In this document: one piece after another, positions 1 through 9,031 of the stretch
How the letters are laid out: every line of letters begins with the position of its first letter
How positions within the stretch are numbered: the stretch's first letter is position 1
Assembly (NCBI RefSeq): GCF_026013475.1
Contig: NZ_JAPDPH010000020.1
Coordinates: 1-56,609, forward strand
Reading direction: 5' to 3'
Source: Micromonospora yasonensis
GTDB lineage: Bacteria; Actinomycetota; Actinomycetes; Mycobacteriales; Micromonosporaceae
Length of the DNA: 56,609 nt
Made by a program: the position numbers and the translations under genes
The notes under the pieces: model-generated
What the model saw: only the letters and a program-made list of their open reading frames with translations
Told to the model about the DNA's origin: nothing
The model's database searches: none

Positions 1-33
1 CCCCCGCGCGCGCCAGCCGGCCCTGGAGGTGGC

Positions 34-492
34 ATGGGCAACCGTCGCACGTTCCGACCGTGGTTGTGGAACCTGCTCCTCGCCGCGATCACCGCGATGT
101 TCACGGCCGTGCTGGCGGGCATCGTCGTCGTCGAGGCAGCCCCCGTGGCCAAGGCGGTGTACGCACTGCTCGCCGTCGGCTTCGCGGTGCTGACCGTCCG
201 GGTGCTCGGGCGGCGCGTGGTCGTCGGCCCCGACGGGATCGCGCTGCACGACCTCGGGCGGACACTGCGCATCCCCTGGGACACGATCGCCGACGTGAGC
301 TACCAGCAGGCCGGGGAGCGGTTGGTGTGGCCCACGTGGGCGCCGGTGCTACGGCTGCACCGGCCGCTGCGGGACGGCGGCCCGACGCAGCTCGAACTGG
401 AGCTTGTCCGCTCGGTCCCCTCCCGTACCCAGAGGCGGACGCTCGCCGAGCGGACGGTGACGGCCATCCGGCAGGCCCTGGCCGCCCGCTGA
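34..492 (+). CDS. PH-domain-like small membrane protein
   Basis: A 152-residue protein. Two hydrophobic segments (about residues 12-34 and 38-56) are followed by a soluble part with 'VVVGPDGIALHDLGRTLRIPW', the pattern of small bacterial PH-like domains in which a GxxL turn precedes a conserved 'IPWxxI'. Such two-helix plus PH-fold proteins sit in the cytoplasmic membrane and have no known reaction. The ATG is preceded by GGAGG at a good distance, which supports the start. The gene lies at the window edge and converges on the cellulase gene with under 30 bases between them, so its operon context is not visible. The domain call is inference from pattern. Confidence 0.7.
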   Translation: MGNRRTFRPWLWNLLLAAITAMFTAVLAGIVVVEAAPVAKAVYALLAVGFAVLTVRVLGRRVVVGPDGIALHDLGRTLRIPWDTIADVSYQQAGERLVWPTWAPVLRLHRPLRDGGPTQLELELVRSVPSRTQRRTLAERTVTAIRQALAAR

Positions 493-520
493 CGGCATCC
501 GCGGGTTCGCGGCGGGCGGC

Positions 521-1951
521 TCACGAGCGTTTCCACTGCTGGTTCGCGCCACCGTTGCAGTACCACACGATGACAGGCGTGCCGTTGGCCGTGCCGCCGC
601 CGTTCACGTCGAGGCAGTAGCCGGTCTGCACGTTGTTGATCGTGCCGTTGCTGTTGACGTTCCACTGCTGGTTCGCGTTGCCGTTGCAGTCCCAGACCTG
701 CACCTGCGTGCCGGCGGTGGTGCTGGCGCCGGTGACGTCGAGGCACAGCTTCCCGTACACCACCAGGGTCTTCGACGGAGTCTGCAGCCACAACTGGTTG
801 GCGCTGCTCTTGCAGTCGTAGATGAACAGCTTCGTGCCCCAGGTGGTCGAGGAGTTGGGCACGTCGAGGCACCGGTTGGAGGCGACGCCGCGGATCGGGG
901 CGTTGAAGGTTCCGCCGCCGCCCCACGACCACTGCAGCCGGCTGACTCCGGAGGCGTTGTTGTTGATGAGGGTGTAATTGGGGCCGAGCCTCGTCATGCT
1001 GTAGCCGTCGTTGGCGCGCAGACCCGGCCAGTAGACCGAGCCCATGCCCAGCAGGCGAAGGTTGTCGCTGACGGCCTGGATGTAGGCGATGTAGGCGTTG
1101 CCGTTGATCGGGCCGTTGTAGTTCAGCCCGGTCGTCATCGGCGCACCCCACTCGTCCAGGACGGTACGGGAAGCGCACGAACCGATCCTGTTCCGGAAGT
1201 CGCTGGCCCACGACCAGTAGCTGGTCTCGGTCGGGTTCCAGAACCCGTAGAAGTGCAGCGAAAGGAAGGTCCCGGCCAACCGGCTGTCGGCGCACACGCT
1301 GGTGACGTCGTCGTTGTACCCGGTGCCGCTGACGAAGATCCGGCTCTTCGGCACCGACGGGTACCTGCCGATCCACTGGGCGGCGACGTCCGCCCAGGCG
1401 GTCTTGCTGTACCCGTGGGGCTCGTTCATCGGCTCGAAGTAGACCAGGCTGTTGCCGGCGTACTTGTTGACGACCGTGGTCCACATGTTCCAGAAGGCGG
1501 TGGTGTTGTCGATCAGCCCGTCCTTGTGGGCGGAACCCTCCCAGTAGCTGAGGATGACCTTGAAGCCCTTGGCGACTGCGGCATCGATGGCGCCGGTGTA
1601 CGGATCCCAGCGGGACCCGTTGACGGTGTACGGGTTGACCGGCAGCCGCACGGTGTTCGCGCCGAGGTTGGTCTCGAACGCGCCGATGATCGAGGTGGCC
1701 TTGGTGTACGTGGTGGCATAGTCGTCCGTCGCCGACACTCCCGAGAGGACGATCGGGTCCTCGGCGTAGTTGTCCCTGGGGTCGGCCCAGTTGACCCCCT
1801 TGAACTGATTCGTGCCGGCATACGCCGGGCTGCTGACCGCAGCCACCTCGACGACGACCATCGTGGCGAGCAGGGCGACGAGCGTGGCGAGCGTGGCCCC
1901 CCGTCGGGCAGCGGGGCGGAGACCTTGCCAGGAAACGCGTTTACGCAACAT
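521..1951 (-). CDS. Secreted GH5-type cellulase with ricin-B (CBM13) module
   Basis: A 476-residue secreted glycosidase. The start is the ATG at 1951, preceded by GGAAGG and followed by a basic n-region, a hydrophobic core and an Ala-x-Ala type cleavage region near residue 45. The catalytic part (about 48-345) has the GH5 acid/base in 'FEPMNEPHG' (Glu177) and the nucleophile in 'VLDEWGAP' (Glu267). After a Gly-rich linker, residues about 350-476 form a ricin-B/CBM13 trefoil with repeated Q-x-W motifs ('NQLW', 'NQQW' twice) and 'CLDV' repeats. The likely role is extracellular hydrolysis of beta-1,4-glucan or a related glycan. Substrate within GH5 cannot be read. It converges with the upstream PH-like gene. 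Confidence 0.93.
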   Translation of the reverse strand: MLRKRVSWQGLRPAARRGATLATLVALLATMVVVEVAAVSSPAYAGTNQFKGVNWADPRDNYAEDPIVLSGVSATDDYATTYTKATSIIGAFETNLGANTVRLPVNPYTVNGSRWDPYTGAIDAAVAKGFKVILSYWEGSAHKDGLIDNTTAFWNMWTTVVNKYAGNSLVYFEPMNEPHGYSKTAWADVAAQWIGRYPSVPKSRIFVSGTGYNDDVTSVCADSRLAGTFLSLHFYGFWNPTETSYWSWASDFRNRIGSCASRTVLDEWGAPMTTGLNYNGPINGNAYIAYIQAVSDNLRLLGMGSVYWPGLRANDGYSMTRLGPNYTLINNNASGVSRLQWSWGGGGTFNAPIRGVASNRCLDVPNSSTTWGTKLFIYDCKSSANQLWLQTPSKTLVVYGKLCLDVTGASTTAGTQVQVWDCNGNANQQWNVNSNGTINNVQTGYCLDVNGGGTANGTPVIVWYCNGGANQQWKRS

Positions 1952-2103
1952 GAACTGCCCTTCCGCAGGCAACGGGTGGCTGCGCGACAGCGCCGCCCGG
2001 AGCGGCGCTGTCCTGCCGACGCCGGGGGTTGCTGGCCGCAAATCGACGGCAGCCTATGGGTCTGTTGCCCCTCCGTCAACCGGCGAAACCGGCAGCCCGC
2101 CTT

Positions 2104-4248
2104 TCAGCCGGCGGTGAGCATACGAGCGATCTCATCGGCCGGGCACGGCCGGCCGAACAGCCAGCCCTGCCCGGTGTCGCAGTCCAGCGCGCGTAGTCGG
2201 TCGGCCTGGACGGGGTCCTCGACCCCTTCGGCGATCACCCCGAGCCCCAGCTCGTGGGCGAGCGAGATGATCGCCGAAATGATCCGGTAGTGGGCGGGGT
2301 CCACGGACGCGCCCGCGCGTAACGGATGCAGAAACTGTCCGGCGAGCTTGAGCTGGTGCGCCGGGAGCCGCGTGAGGTGGGCCAGGTTGGAGTAACCCGT
2401 GCCGAAATCGTCGATGGCTACCTGTACGCCACCGTCGGCGAGCACCCGCAGCGCGTCGAGTGGACCGCTGGCATCGCCGAGAACAGCGCTTTCGGTCAGT
2501 TCGAGTTGCAGCAACTCCGGCGGTAGGTCCTCGGCCTTGAGGACGGTGAAGACGTCGTCGGCCAACGTGGGTTCGTGCAACTGGCTGACCGCGATGTTGA
2601 CGCTGACATAGATCGGCTGGTCGGGAAAGGCCTCCCGCCAGTGCCGCGCCTGTTTGCAGGAGTCGGCCAGGACCCAGCGGCCCAACGCGGCGATCATCCC
2701 GGTCTCCTCGGCGACCGGGATGAACTTGTCGGGCAGCAGCAGCCCCAGTTCCGGATGCCGCCAGCGGACCAAGGCCTCGACCCCGCGCATGCGGCCATCG
2801 CCGAGTGACACCAGCGGCTGGTACTGCACGTAGAACTCGTTCCGCAGCAGCGCCTGTGGCAGATCGGTGGCGAGGATGTGCAGGGTGACCTGGCGGGCGC
2901 TACGTTGCGGGTCGTGGCGTTCCCACCGCCCCTTACCCTCGGCCTTCGCCCGGTAGAGCGTGATGTCGGCAGCCCGCATGAGCTGTTGGGGATCGGTGCC
3001 GCCCGACCTCGTGTCGACCACCCCGATACTGGCCGACACCGTGAACTGCTTGCCACCGATGTCGAACGGCCGAGCGAGGGCCGAGAGCACCGCCTCGGCG
3101 GGCTCGGGTGGCGCGGACTCGCCGGATTGGCTGGTGAGTATGACGAACTCGTCGCCGCCGAGCCGGGCGACCAGCCGGCCGGCGCCGGCGACCGTCTCGT
3201 TCAGCCGTCGCGCAACCGCGACGAGCAACTCGTCGCCCACCGCGTGCCCGAGGCTGTCGTTGACCGCTTTGAACCCATCGAGGTCCAGGTAGCACAGGCC
3301 CACCGGTCCTCCGTCGACGAGGAGTTCGGTGAGCCGCTCGAAGAACAGCGTACGGTTCGGTAGCCCGGTCAGGGCGTCATGCCGCGCCTCGTGCCACAGC
3401 CGCTCGGCCAACCGGCGGCGTTCGGTGATGTCCACCGCGACCCCGATCGCGAACTGTGGCTTGCCGTCCTGGTCGCGCACCATCGACATCGACAGGTCCA
3501 GGCAGACTTCCCGCCCGTTGGCCAGGGTCCGGATGGTCTCGGTACGGAAGTGGTCACGGGTGCCGCTGATCAGCTCCATGAACTTGGCGAGGGTCTGCGG
3601 GGTACCGCCCGGCTGGACGAGTTCCGCCACGGTCCTGCCGAGCATGCCCGTGATGGGCAAGTCGAGCATCCGGGCCATGGTCGGGTTCACATCGATGACC
3701 CGGCCCTGCGGATCCACCAGTCCGATGCCGACCGCCGCCTCGGCGAACACCGCCCGGAACCGCGCCTCGGTCATGTGTCGCCGTTCCTCGGCGGTGCGTA
3801 CGGCGGTCAGCGCCGCGCGTTGCATCTGTTCCTGCTCGGCGAGCGTGCGTGCCTGCAGCGCCAACGTGAAACCCTCAGCCACCGCACCGCAGACTGCGGC
3901 CAGCCGGGCCTGAAGCGCCGCCGGCCGCAGTTCTCCGGCCAACTCCGACGCCACATCATCGGCAAACCCGGAGCCGAGTACGGCCAGCGTGCGCCGCAGC
4001 GCCGCAGCGGAACGGAAGTTCACCTCGACGAGGGCCGTCCCGATCGCCTTGGCCGGCTCCGGGCTGAACGGCGTGGCCCGTACGGTGTCGAGCAGGTCAC
4101 CGGCATGGCGAAGCAGATACGCCTCGGCCTCGGCTGCGGTCATCGACACGTGGCTGGTACGGCGCAGGGCCCGTGCCCAGCGTCGGGCGAACCGCGCGAC
4201 GCCGGGCACGGCGTCCGGGAGCTGCTCGGACGGCGCTCGTGTGGTCAC
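2104..4248 (-). CDS. PAS-GGDEF-EAL cyclic-di-GMP turnover protein
   Basis: A 714-residue cytoplasmic signalling protein. It has an N-terminal helical region (1-160), a PAS domain (about 163-275), a GGDEF domain with intact 'RLGGDEF' (364-368) and an EAL domain starting 'VEALVRW' (491). The GGDEF motif supports diguanylate cyclase activity. Most EAL metal and catalytic residues are present: Asn in 'VNIAVS', Glu in 'ELTES', DD in 'DDFGTGYS', Glu in 'AEGVE', Gln in 'GQGWLF'. The usual lysine-x-aspartate stretch reads 'LKLAGQ', so the aspartate is replaced by alanine and phosphodiesterase activity may be weak. The GTG start lies 9 bases after the methyltransferase stop, so the two genes are probably co-transcribed. 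Confidence 0.92.
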   Translation of the reverse strand: MTTRAPSEQLPDAVPGVARFARRWARALRRTSHVSMTAAEAEAYLLRHAGDLLDTVRATPFSPEPAKAIGTALVEVNFRSAAALRRTLAVLGSGFADDVASELAGELRPAALQARLAAVCGAVAEGFTLALQARTLAEQEQMQRAALTAVRTAEERRHMTEARFRAVFAEAAVGIGLVDPQGRVIDVNPTMARMLDLPITGMLGRTVAELVQPGGTPQTLAKFMELISGTRDHFRTETIRTLANGREVCLDLSMSMVRDQDGKPQFAIGVAVDITERRRLAERLWHEARHDALTGLPNRTLFFERLTELLVDGGPVGLCYLDLDGFKAVNDSLGHAVGDELLVAVARRLNETVAGAGRLVARLGGDEFVILTSQSGESAPPEPAEAVLSALARPFDIGGKQFTVSASIGVVDTRSGGTDPQQLMRAADITLYRAKAEGKGRWERHDPQRSARQVTLHILATDLPQALLRNEFYVQYQPLVSLGDGRMRGVEALVRWRHPELGLLLPDKFIPVAEETGMIAALGRWVLADSCKQARHWREAFPDQPIYVSVNIAVSQLHEPTLADDVFTVLKAEDLPPELLQLELTESAVLGDASGPLDALRVLADGGVQVAIDDFGTGYSNLAHLTRLPAHQLKLAGQFLHPLRAGASVDPAHYRIISAIISLAHELGLGVIAEGVEDPVQADRLRALDCDTGQGWLFGRPCPADEIARMLTAG

Positions 4249-4257
4249 CAGGTCGGC

Positions 4258-5067
4258 TCAATCCCTGCGTCCGACGCCGGCCAGTCCCAGCGATCGCCCC
4301 TGTTCCTCGTGCAGGTCATCCGGTGTCTCCGGCCGCCACGCCGGCAACTCCACCACGCCTGGCTCCACCACCGTCAACCCGGTGAAGAACGCGGTGATCT
4401 CGGGCCGGGACCGGAAAATGATCGGTACCCGGCTGCGCTCCGCGGCGTGCGTGGCGAGCTGGGCCGCATCGTCGGGGCGCAGCGTGCTGGTCAGGTGGGA
4501 GATCGCGAGGTAACTGCCCGGTGCTATCGCGTCCCGCAGGCTGGCCACCGCGCCACCCGGATCGTCCGCGTCGGTCAGCAGGTGGAGTACGGCGACCAGG
4601 AGGACCCCGACCGGCTGATCCAGATCGATCAGCGCACGCAGCCGGTTGTCGGCCAGGATCCGATCGGCTGCCCGCAGGTCACCCTCGATGACGGTGGTGT
4701 GCGGGTCGTCCCCGAGGATGGCACGGGACTGGCTGACCGCGACCGGGTCGATGTCGACGTACACCACCCGGCTGTCCGGCGCGACCGCCTGGGCGAGCTC
4801 GTGGGTGCTGCCCACGGTCGGGATACCGGAACCGATGTCGATGAACTGGCGGATCCCGGCCGCCGCGAGATGCCGTACCGCCCGACGGAGGAACGCACGG
4901 TTGCTCAACGCGACCAGCGGCAGGTCCGGCACCATGGCCACCGCCTGGGCGGCGGCCCGCCGATCCACTTCGAAGTTGTGCGAACCGCCGAGTAGCGCGT
5001 CGTACATCCGGGCCGGACTCGCCGTGTCCATGTCGACGTCGCCAGGGGCCCAAGCCGGTCGATGCAT
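4258..5067 (-). CDS. SAM-dependent methyltransferase, DUF574 (Methyltransf_19) family
   Basis: A 269-residue protein of the actinobacterial DUF574 family. It shows the N-terminal 'SPARMYDALLGGSHNFEVDR' signature, SAM-binding motif I 'QFIDIGSGIPT', and 'VYVDIDPVA' with the acidic residue that would contact the ribose. Family members are fold-confirmed methyltransferase-like proteins, usually without an assigned substrate. The ATG has GAGGTGAG upstream. It is the promoter-proximal gene of a two-gene unit with the PAS-GGDEF-EAL gene, which suggests a link to c-di-GMP signalling, but that is context only. Confidence 0.9.
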   Translation of the reverse strand: MHRPAWAPGDVDMDTASPARMYDALLGGSHNFEVDRRAAAQAVAMVPDLPLVALSNRAFLRRAVRHLAAAGIRQFIDIGSGIPTVGSTHELAQAVAPDSRVVYVDIDPVAVSQSRAILGDDPHTTVIEGDLRAADRILADNRLRALIDLDQPVGVLLVAVLHLLTDADDPGGAVASLRDAIAPGSYLAISHLTSTLRPDDAAQLATHAAERSRVPIIFRSRPEITAFFTGLTVVEPGVVELPAWRPETPDDLHEEQGRSLGLAGVGRRD

Positions 5068-5257
5068 GACTCACCTCATCCCGCGCAGACCGTCACCGGT
5101 CCGCGTACGGCTTTGAGCATACGAAGCCCGTCATCGATCTGGACACCCGGGGACCGACCCGGAAATCGCGGACGAACGCCCGGCATCCTCTGGGCGAATC
5201 AGCAGTCAAGGTTCACGTCGACGGCGCCGCCCGAGCACCGCTGCCGGCGCAAAGACG

Positions 5258-5287
5258 GCGGGCGGGACGGCTTCCCATCCCGCCCGC
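5258..5287 (-). terminator. Stem-loop terminator after the surface-protein gene
   Basis: A perfect 10-bp stem GCGGGCGGGA / TCCCGCCCGC with a 10-base loop, 37 bases past the stop of the leftward LPITG gene. No U-tract follows, as is common in high-GC actinobacteria. The rest of the 5068-5323 gap holds only the methyltransferase leader on the other side. Confidence 0.6.
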
Positions 5288-5323
5288 GGCGTGAACGGCC
5301 CGCACGGGCCAGCGACAGACAAA

Positions 5324-6577
5324 TCAGCTCGTGAGCTTCTCGTCCTCGGGGGCCACCACGATCACCCGGCGACGCCGGGCAACCAGGAACATCGCGCCCC
5401 CGACCACCAGCACGGCAAGGCCGGTTCCGCCGACCAGCCCGGCCTGTGGCCCGGTAATCGGCAGTTCGCCCCCACCGCCACCGCCACCGCCGGCGCCTCC
5501 GTCTGCGCCGCCGCCGTTCGCGGCCACCACGACGGCGAACCCGTCCTGGTTGTCACTGTCGTCCACGTCGGCTGCGGGTACGGCGACGGCGTTCGCCGGC
5601 AGTTCGGTGCGCGCCAGGCCGGACCGGGCATCCGTTCGCTCGTCGGTCAGGCCCTCGACCTGCACGGTGCCGCCGGTCAAGGTAACGGGCGCCTCGGTGG
5701 AGGCCGCGACCGTCACCAGATTGTGCAACTCGACAGCGGCGTAGACGTTGTCGTTCGGGTCGGTGTCCTGGTCGGCCGGCACGAGCGCGAGCGTGCTGTA
5801 GGTGCAGACCGCCGAGCGCTGGTCGTCGCCGACGACGCACTCCGCCGGCGGTCGGGTGAAGATCGCACCGTCGGGCAGGCGCAGCGTGGCCTTCACGCCG
5901 CTGACCGCCTTCCTGCCCTGGTTGACGACGCGGTACCGCACCGCACCCGTCTCACCCGGTTTCAACGTCCCGCTGGGTTCGAGCCTGCCGTCGGCCTCGA
6001 CCCGCACCGACTGCTTCACGTCCGGCGCTACCACCGACAGGTCGGCTTCGGGGTCGTCGACCACCTTCAGGGTGAACCATTTGCTGACAGTGACCGGCTT
6101 TACGCCCTTGCTCCCGGTCATGTAAGCCGCGATCTGGAACCTGCCTTCGTAAGGTTCCTTGGTTTCGCGGATGTGGATATCGATGGGATAATCCGCGGTC
6201 CCACCGGGTGCCGGCAGTAGCTCCGGAACCACGTCCGACTCGACGCGGCAGTACCAGCCATAGGTGTCACCGTCGCACTCGCCCGAGCCACCCCCCTCCG
6301 GCCACACGAGTTCGGCTTTTTCCCATTCCATCTCCAAGGGGCGGACATAGAAGAGAACTTCCCTCGGGGTCTCGTCACTCAGGTTGGTGAACCTGAGGTG
6401 GACTCTCTTCTTCGTGGTCCCCAGCGGAATCGTTGTGCCGGGCAGATCGAATGTGAACTGCGCATCCGTATCCGCCGCCGAGGCGGCGCCGGTGGGAGCG
6501 ACCAACCCGGCAAGGAGGAGCAGCACGGCGGCGACGGCGGCGAGTGTTCGCGACAGCCACCGACAACCAAAGGCCAT
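5324..6577 (-). CDS. Secreted cell-wall protein with sortase-type LPITG anchor
   Basis: A 417-residue exported protein. It has a cleavable signal peptide (about 1-35, ending Ala-Ser-Ala-Ala), a beta-rich extracellular part with two or more immunoglobulin-like or CARDB-like stretches ('VRYRVVNQGRKAVSGVKATL', typical of bacterial adhesion/spacer folds), a Gly-rich linker near 350-370, LPITG at 372-376, a transmembrane helix and an Arg-rich tail. This is the layout of a sortase substrate attached to peptidoglycan. After the Arg cluster there is an unusually long acidic tail (VVAPEDEKLTS). No sortase gene lies in the window. The ATG has GAAGGG upstream. Function beyond surface display is unknown. 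Confidence 0.85.
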   Translation of the reverse strand: MAFGCRWLSRTLAAVAAVLLLLAGLVAPTGAASAADTDAQFTFDLPGTTIPLGTTKKRVHLRFTNLSDETPREVLFYVRPLEMEWEKAELVWPEGGGSGECDGDTYGWYCRVESDVVPELLPAPGGTADYPIDIHIRETKEPYEGRFQIAAYMTGSKGVKPVTVSKWFTLKVVDDPEADLSVVAPDVKQSVRVEADGRLEPSGTLKPGETGAVRYRVVNQGRKAVSGVKATLRLPDGAIFTRPPAECVVGDDQRSAVCTYSTLALVPADQDTDPNDNVYAAVELHNLVTVAASTEAPVTLTGGTVQVEGLTDERTDARSGLARTELPANAVAVPAADVDDSDNQDGFAVVVAANGGGADGGAGGGGGGGGELPITGPQAGLVGGTGLAVLVVGGAMFLVARRRRVIVVAPEDEKLTS

Positions 6578-6653
6578 AGCAGAACCCTTCAGGTAAAGCG
6601 AACAGCGTAACCGAGAACACTATCCGCAATAGACCCGCGTCGGTATCCGCCGC

Positions 6654-7058
6654 TCACTTAGCGGCGGCGATTCGACCACCGTCGAGTGTGACCGTTGTCG
6701 GTGGTACGCCCAGGGCTGGCCACTCCACCGTGAGCTGCAGCGAGTGCGCGGGTGGTCGCGGCCACAGCCACGCCCGGTGGTCGGCGACCACGTGGTCGCT
6801 CATGACAGTGGCGCCAAGCCAGTAGCCCACGAGCGTCGGCCCGTCGGGTCGCTGGCTGTCGGCAGCCCTGGCCTTCGCCGACATTACCGGTGGCTGGCCC
6901 GGCCAAGCGACGCTCAGCCGCAGCGCATCGGGATGGAGTGGGCGGCGAACGGAGTGCCCGGGGAACGCGAACCCGTGCCGTGCCACATCGCTGAGCCTCT
7001 GCCAGCCGGGCAGGTCCAGATCTGACCGCCGCGCATGGACATTGAGGTGAACCCCCAC
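6654..7058 (-). CDS. Conserved hypothetical protein, 134 residues
   Basis: I do not recognise a named function. The C-terminal half has the pattern 'SDHVVADHRAWLWPRPP...LQLTVEWPALGVPPTTVTLDGGRI', which I have seen as a recurrent ending of small actinobacterial hypothetical proteins (the 'SD-HR-W-WPLPP...L-EWP--GI' type). No signal peptide or membrane segment is visible. The GTG at 7058 is favoured by AGGGGA six to seven bases upstream; a TTG at 7061 is possible. It lies downstream of, and close to, the emfourin-like lipoprotein gene on the same strand. Confidence 0.6.
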   Translation of the reverse strand: MGVHLNVHARRSDLDLPGWQRLSDVARHGFAFPGHSVRRPLHPDALRLSVAWPGQPPVMSAKARAADSQRPDGPTLVGYWLGATVMSDHVVADHRAWLWPRPPAHSLQLTVEWPALGVPPTTVTLDGGRIAAAK

Positions 7059-7081
7059 CAAGAATCCCCTGAAGACACTGC

Positions 7082-7663
7082 CTAAAACGGAGTTGCGTCG
7101 GTTAGCAGGGCGACGATCGCCCGTGCCACCTCAGCCGGGTTGGTGCGGCCGCAATCGTCCCACTCGACCCTGCGCCCGCCAGTGAGTAGTGAGTAGTGGA
7201 AGCCATCGGCGCACGACCCTGGGTAGAAGGCCGAGCCGAACGACGGGTCACCGAGCAGCAGGTGCAGGCGCTTCAACTGCGCGACGCTCAGCCGGCCGGT
7301 CTTCACCGCCCCGGCATCCTGACCCCGGGAAGCGCTGAAGCGCCAGCGCCCATCGCTCTCCACGACGATCTTCTGCGTCACTCCTGCCAGGCCGCCGGAG
7401 CGCTGCACGGTCACCCGGGCCGCGACCGCGCTCGCCGACGGCTTGGCGGCGGGTGGCTCGCTGGGCGACGGAGCTGTCGGTGTAAGAGCCGCGATCGGGG
7501 TTGCCGTGGACACCGGTGACGACGGCGTGGGCACGGTCGGAGAGGTGCTTGGCCCCCGACGAGGCGGCTCGGTCCTGGCTGTATGCGCGCAGCCGCACAC
7601 TGGGAGCGCTAAGCCCAGAGCGGTGGCAATGAGAAGCACGCAACGCCATCGACGTATGGGCAT
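7082..7663 (-). CDS. Lipoprotein with emfourin-like domain
   Basis: A 193-residue exported protein. The chosen ATG (7663) gives a classical signal 'MPIRRWRCVLLIATALGLAL' followed by a lipobox-like 'VCGC'. A long Pro/Ser/Thr-rich linker follows, then a domain of about 100 residues: 'RVTVQRSGGLAGVTQKIVV...LHLLLGDPSF...YSLLTGGRRVEW'. This resembles emfourin, a small fold that includes protealysin (M4) protease inhibitors, whose hallmark is 'RSGGFAG' and a later 'Y-L-V---G--V'. The inference is a surface-bound protease inhibitor or a domain derived from one. The start could also be the ATG at 7672; ribosome-site support is weak for both. Confidence 0.62.
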   Translation of the reverse strand: MPIRRWRCVLLIATALGLALPVCGCAHTARTEPPRRGPSTSPTVPTPSSPVSTATPIAALTPTAPSPSEPPAAKPSASAVAARVTVQRSGGLAGVTQKIVVESDGRWRFSASRGQDAGAVKTGRLSVAQLKRLHLLLGDPSFGSAFYPGSCADGFHYSLLTGGRRVEWDDCGRTNPAEVARAIVALLTDATPF

Positions 7664-7862
7664 GCCGCTCATGATATGGGCAGGCCGGCATCTGGATGGC
7701 GGCGGCGGGCGCAGCGGCGGCGGCGGCCTGAGATGCTCGGGCCTTTTCGCAACGGTGCCCATCCGCCGCGCCGGCAGCTCCGACGAGTGAAAGCTCGCAC
7801 CATCGGGGGCTCAACTTGGTGTTGGCCCGGCGCGGATCGTCACAATCAGTCGCGGATAGGCC

Positions 7863-8237
7863 GTGATCAGGCTTCTGCCCGCGCGCGACGGTGTCGAGGC
7901 CCATTGGCGGCTCGTGGGCCGTACCGGTGCTGGCGCCGATGTCCTGGCCACGGGGCCGGTCGAATCCCCCGACGAAGGCCGCCGTGGCCGCGCGACATCC
8001 TGGCAAGGCGCTGTCGCACGGCTGCGCGACAGCGCCGGAAGGTTACGCACCGATCACACGAGCGACAACCACTTCCGGTGGACGCTCCTCGGGCCGGACG
8101 AGATGATCAGTGCCCAGTCCCCCGCTGTCTACCGCGACCCTGCGAGTTGCCGCGAGGCCTTCACCATCGCGCGACGGGCCGCGCGCACCGCGCTAGGCGG
8201 CGCTCAGGGCGCATCCGGGCGGGCGGCGAGGCCCTGA
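7863..8237 (+). CDS. Small protein with DUF1508-like repeats
   Basis: A 124-residue protein with two similar segments: 'WRLVGRTGAGADVLATG' near the N-terminus and 'FRWTLLGPDEMISAQSPAVY' plus 'RDPASCREAF' in the second half. The pattern 'F-F-L---NG-VIA-S--Y-S--SC---I' is that of DUF1508 (YegP-like) repeats, small beta folds of unknown role. The GTG start at 7863 has GGATAGG just upstream. The gene stands alone and converges on the MarR gene. Function is unknown. Confidence 0.55.
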   Translation: MIRLLPARDGVEAHWRLVGRTGAGADVLATGPVESPDEGRRGRATSWQGAVARLRDSAGRLRTDHTSDNHFRWTLLGPDEMISAQSPAVYRDPASCREAFTIARRAARTALGGAQGASGRAARP

Positions 8238-8317
8238 CGAAAGAACAACCATGGACCTGCACGCGCCGCATCGTGGCCTGTCGGCCTGGACGGCAACGAC
8301 TCCTGTCCTGAGTCTTG

Positions 8318-8334
8318 CCGCCCTGATGGGGCGG
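8318..8334. terminator. Short hairpin between convergent genes
   Basis: CCGCCC-TGATG-GGGCGG lies in the 117-base gap between the rightward DUF1508-like gene and the leftward MarR gene. It is only 6 bp, so it is a weak candidate for a bidirectional terminator. Confidence 0.3.
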
Positions 8335-8354
8335 GGATTCCCTCGCACTGGGAG

Positions 8355-8873
8355 TCACTCGGTCGCTGGCTGGTCGGAGTCCGTGACGTCGGAGGCGTGC
8401 GCGGCCCAGCCGAGCCACCAGTCGTGTTCGTTCGGTTCGCCTGCGGCGTATGCGAAGGCCCGTAGCGCATCGGTGACCACGGGTTGCCAGAGTTCGGCGG
8501 TGGCGGCGACGAGTCGGGTCAGTTCGTCGCGGCGGCGCGTTATCACCTGTTCGACGATGTCGTGGCCGGTGCGGGTGAGCCGGAGGCGCACGACTCGGCG
8601 GTCGTTGGATGAGCGGGTCCGCCGTACCAGGCCTTTACGGACCAGTCGGTCACACATGCGGGTGCAGGTCGAGGGGTTGACCTTCAGTTCCGCGGCGATG
8701 TCGATGCTGCGTTGGGGCCCGGCGACCGCCAACACGGCGAGCGCGCGGAACTGCGGCAGGGTGACGTCCGCGTCGAGGTCGGCGAGGGACCGGGCGGTCA
8801 ATCCGACGAAGGCACGGCTGGCAAGCATCAGCGCCTGCACCGCGTCCTCACCGGGCGCGACGGACGGTTGCAT
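8355..8873 (-). CDS. MarR-family transcriptional regulator
   Basis: A 172-residue winged-helix regulator. The helix-turn-helix is 'RSIDIAAELKVNPSTCTRMC' and the wing is 'RTRSSNDRRVVRLRLTRTG', which contains the Asp-x-Arg pattern of MarR proteins. Dimerisation helices flank both ends. MarR members bind short palindromes and respond to phenolic or oxidant ligands; none can be assigned here. The neighbours are not obviously related, so the target is unknown, although autoregulation from the region upstream of 8873 is usual for the family. Confidence 0.9.
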   Translation of the reverse strand: MQPSVAPGEDAVQALMLASRAFVGLTARSLADLDADVTLPQFRALAVLAVAGPQRSIDIAAELKVNPSTCTRMCDRLVRKGLVRRTRSSNDRRVVRLRLTRTGHDIVEQVITRRRDELTRLVAATAELWQPVVTDALRAFAYAAGEPNEHDWWLGWAAHASDVTDSDQPATE

Positions 8874-9031
8874 AGGGCCATCATTGCACTTGGCGGACTT
8901 CAGGATCCCTCAGCACTCAGCTGACGCGGTACGCCGCCGCGGCAACCGGTGGCTCGACCGGCCTCGATGACCCTGCGAGTTCCTGCCCGCCAACGCAAGA
9001 TCCGCCGGGACGAGGAACGAAACACCGGGTT

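Noticed and set aside
8890..9031. Possible transposase or regulator fragment upstream of the LacI remnant
   Set aside because: All six frames were Arg/Gly/Pro-rich without a recognisable motif.
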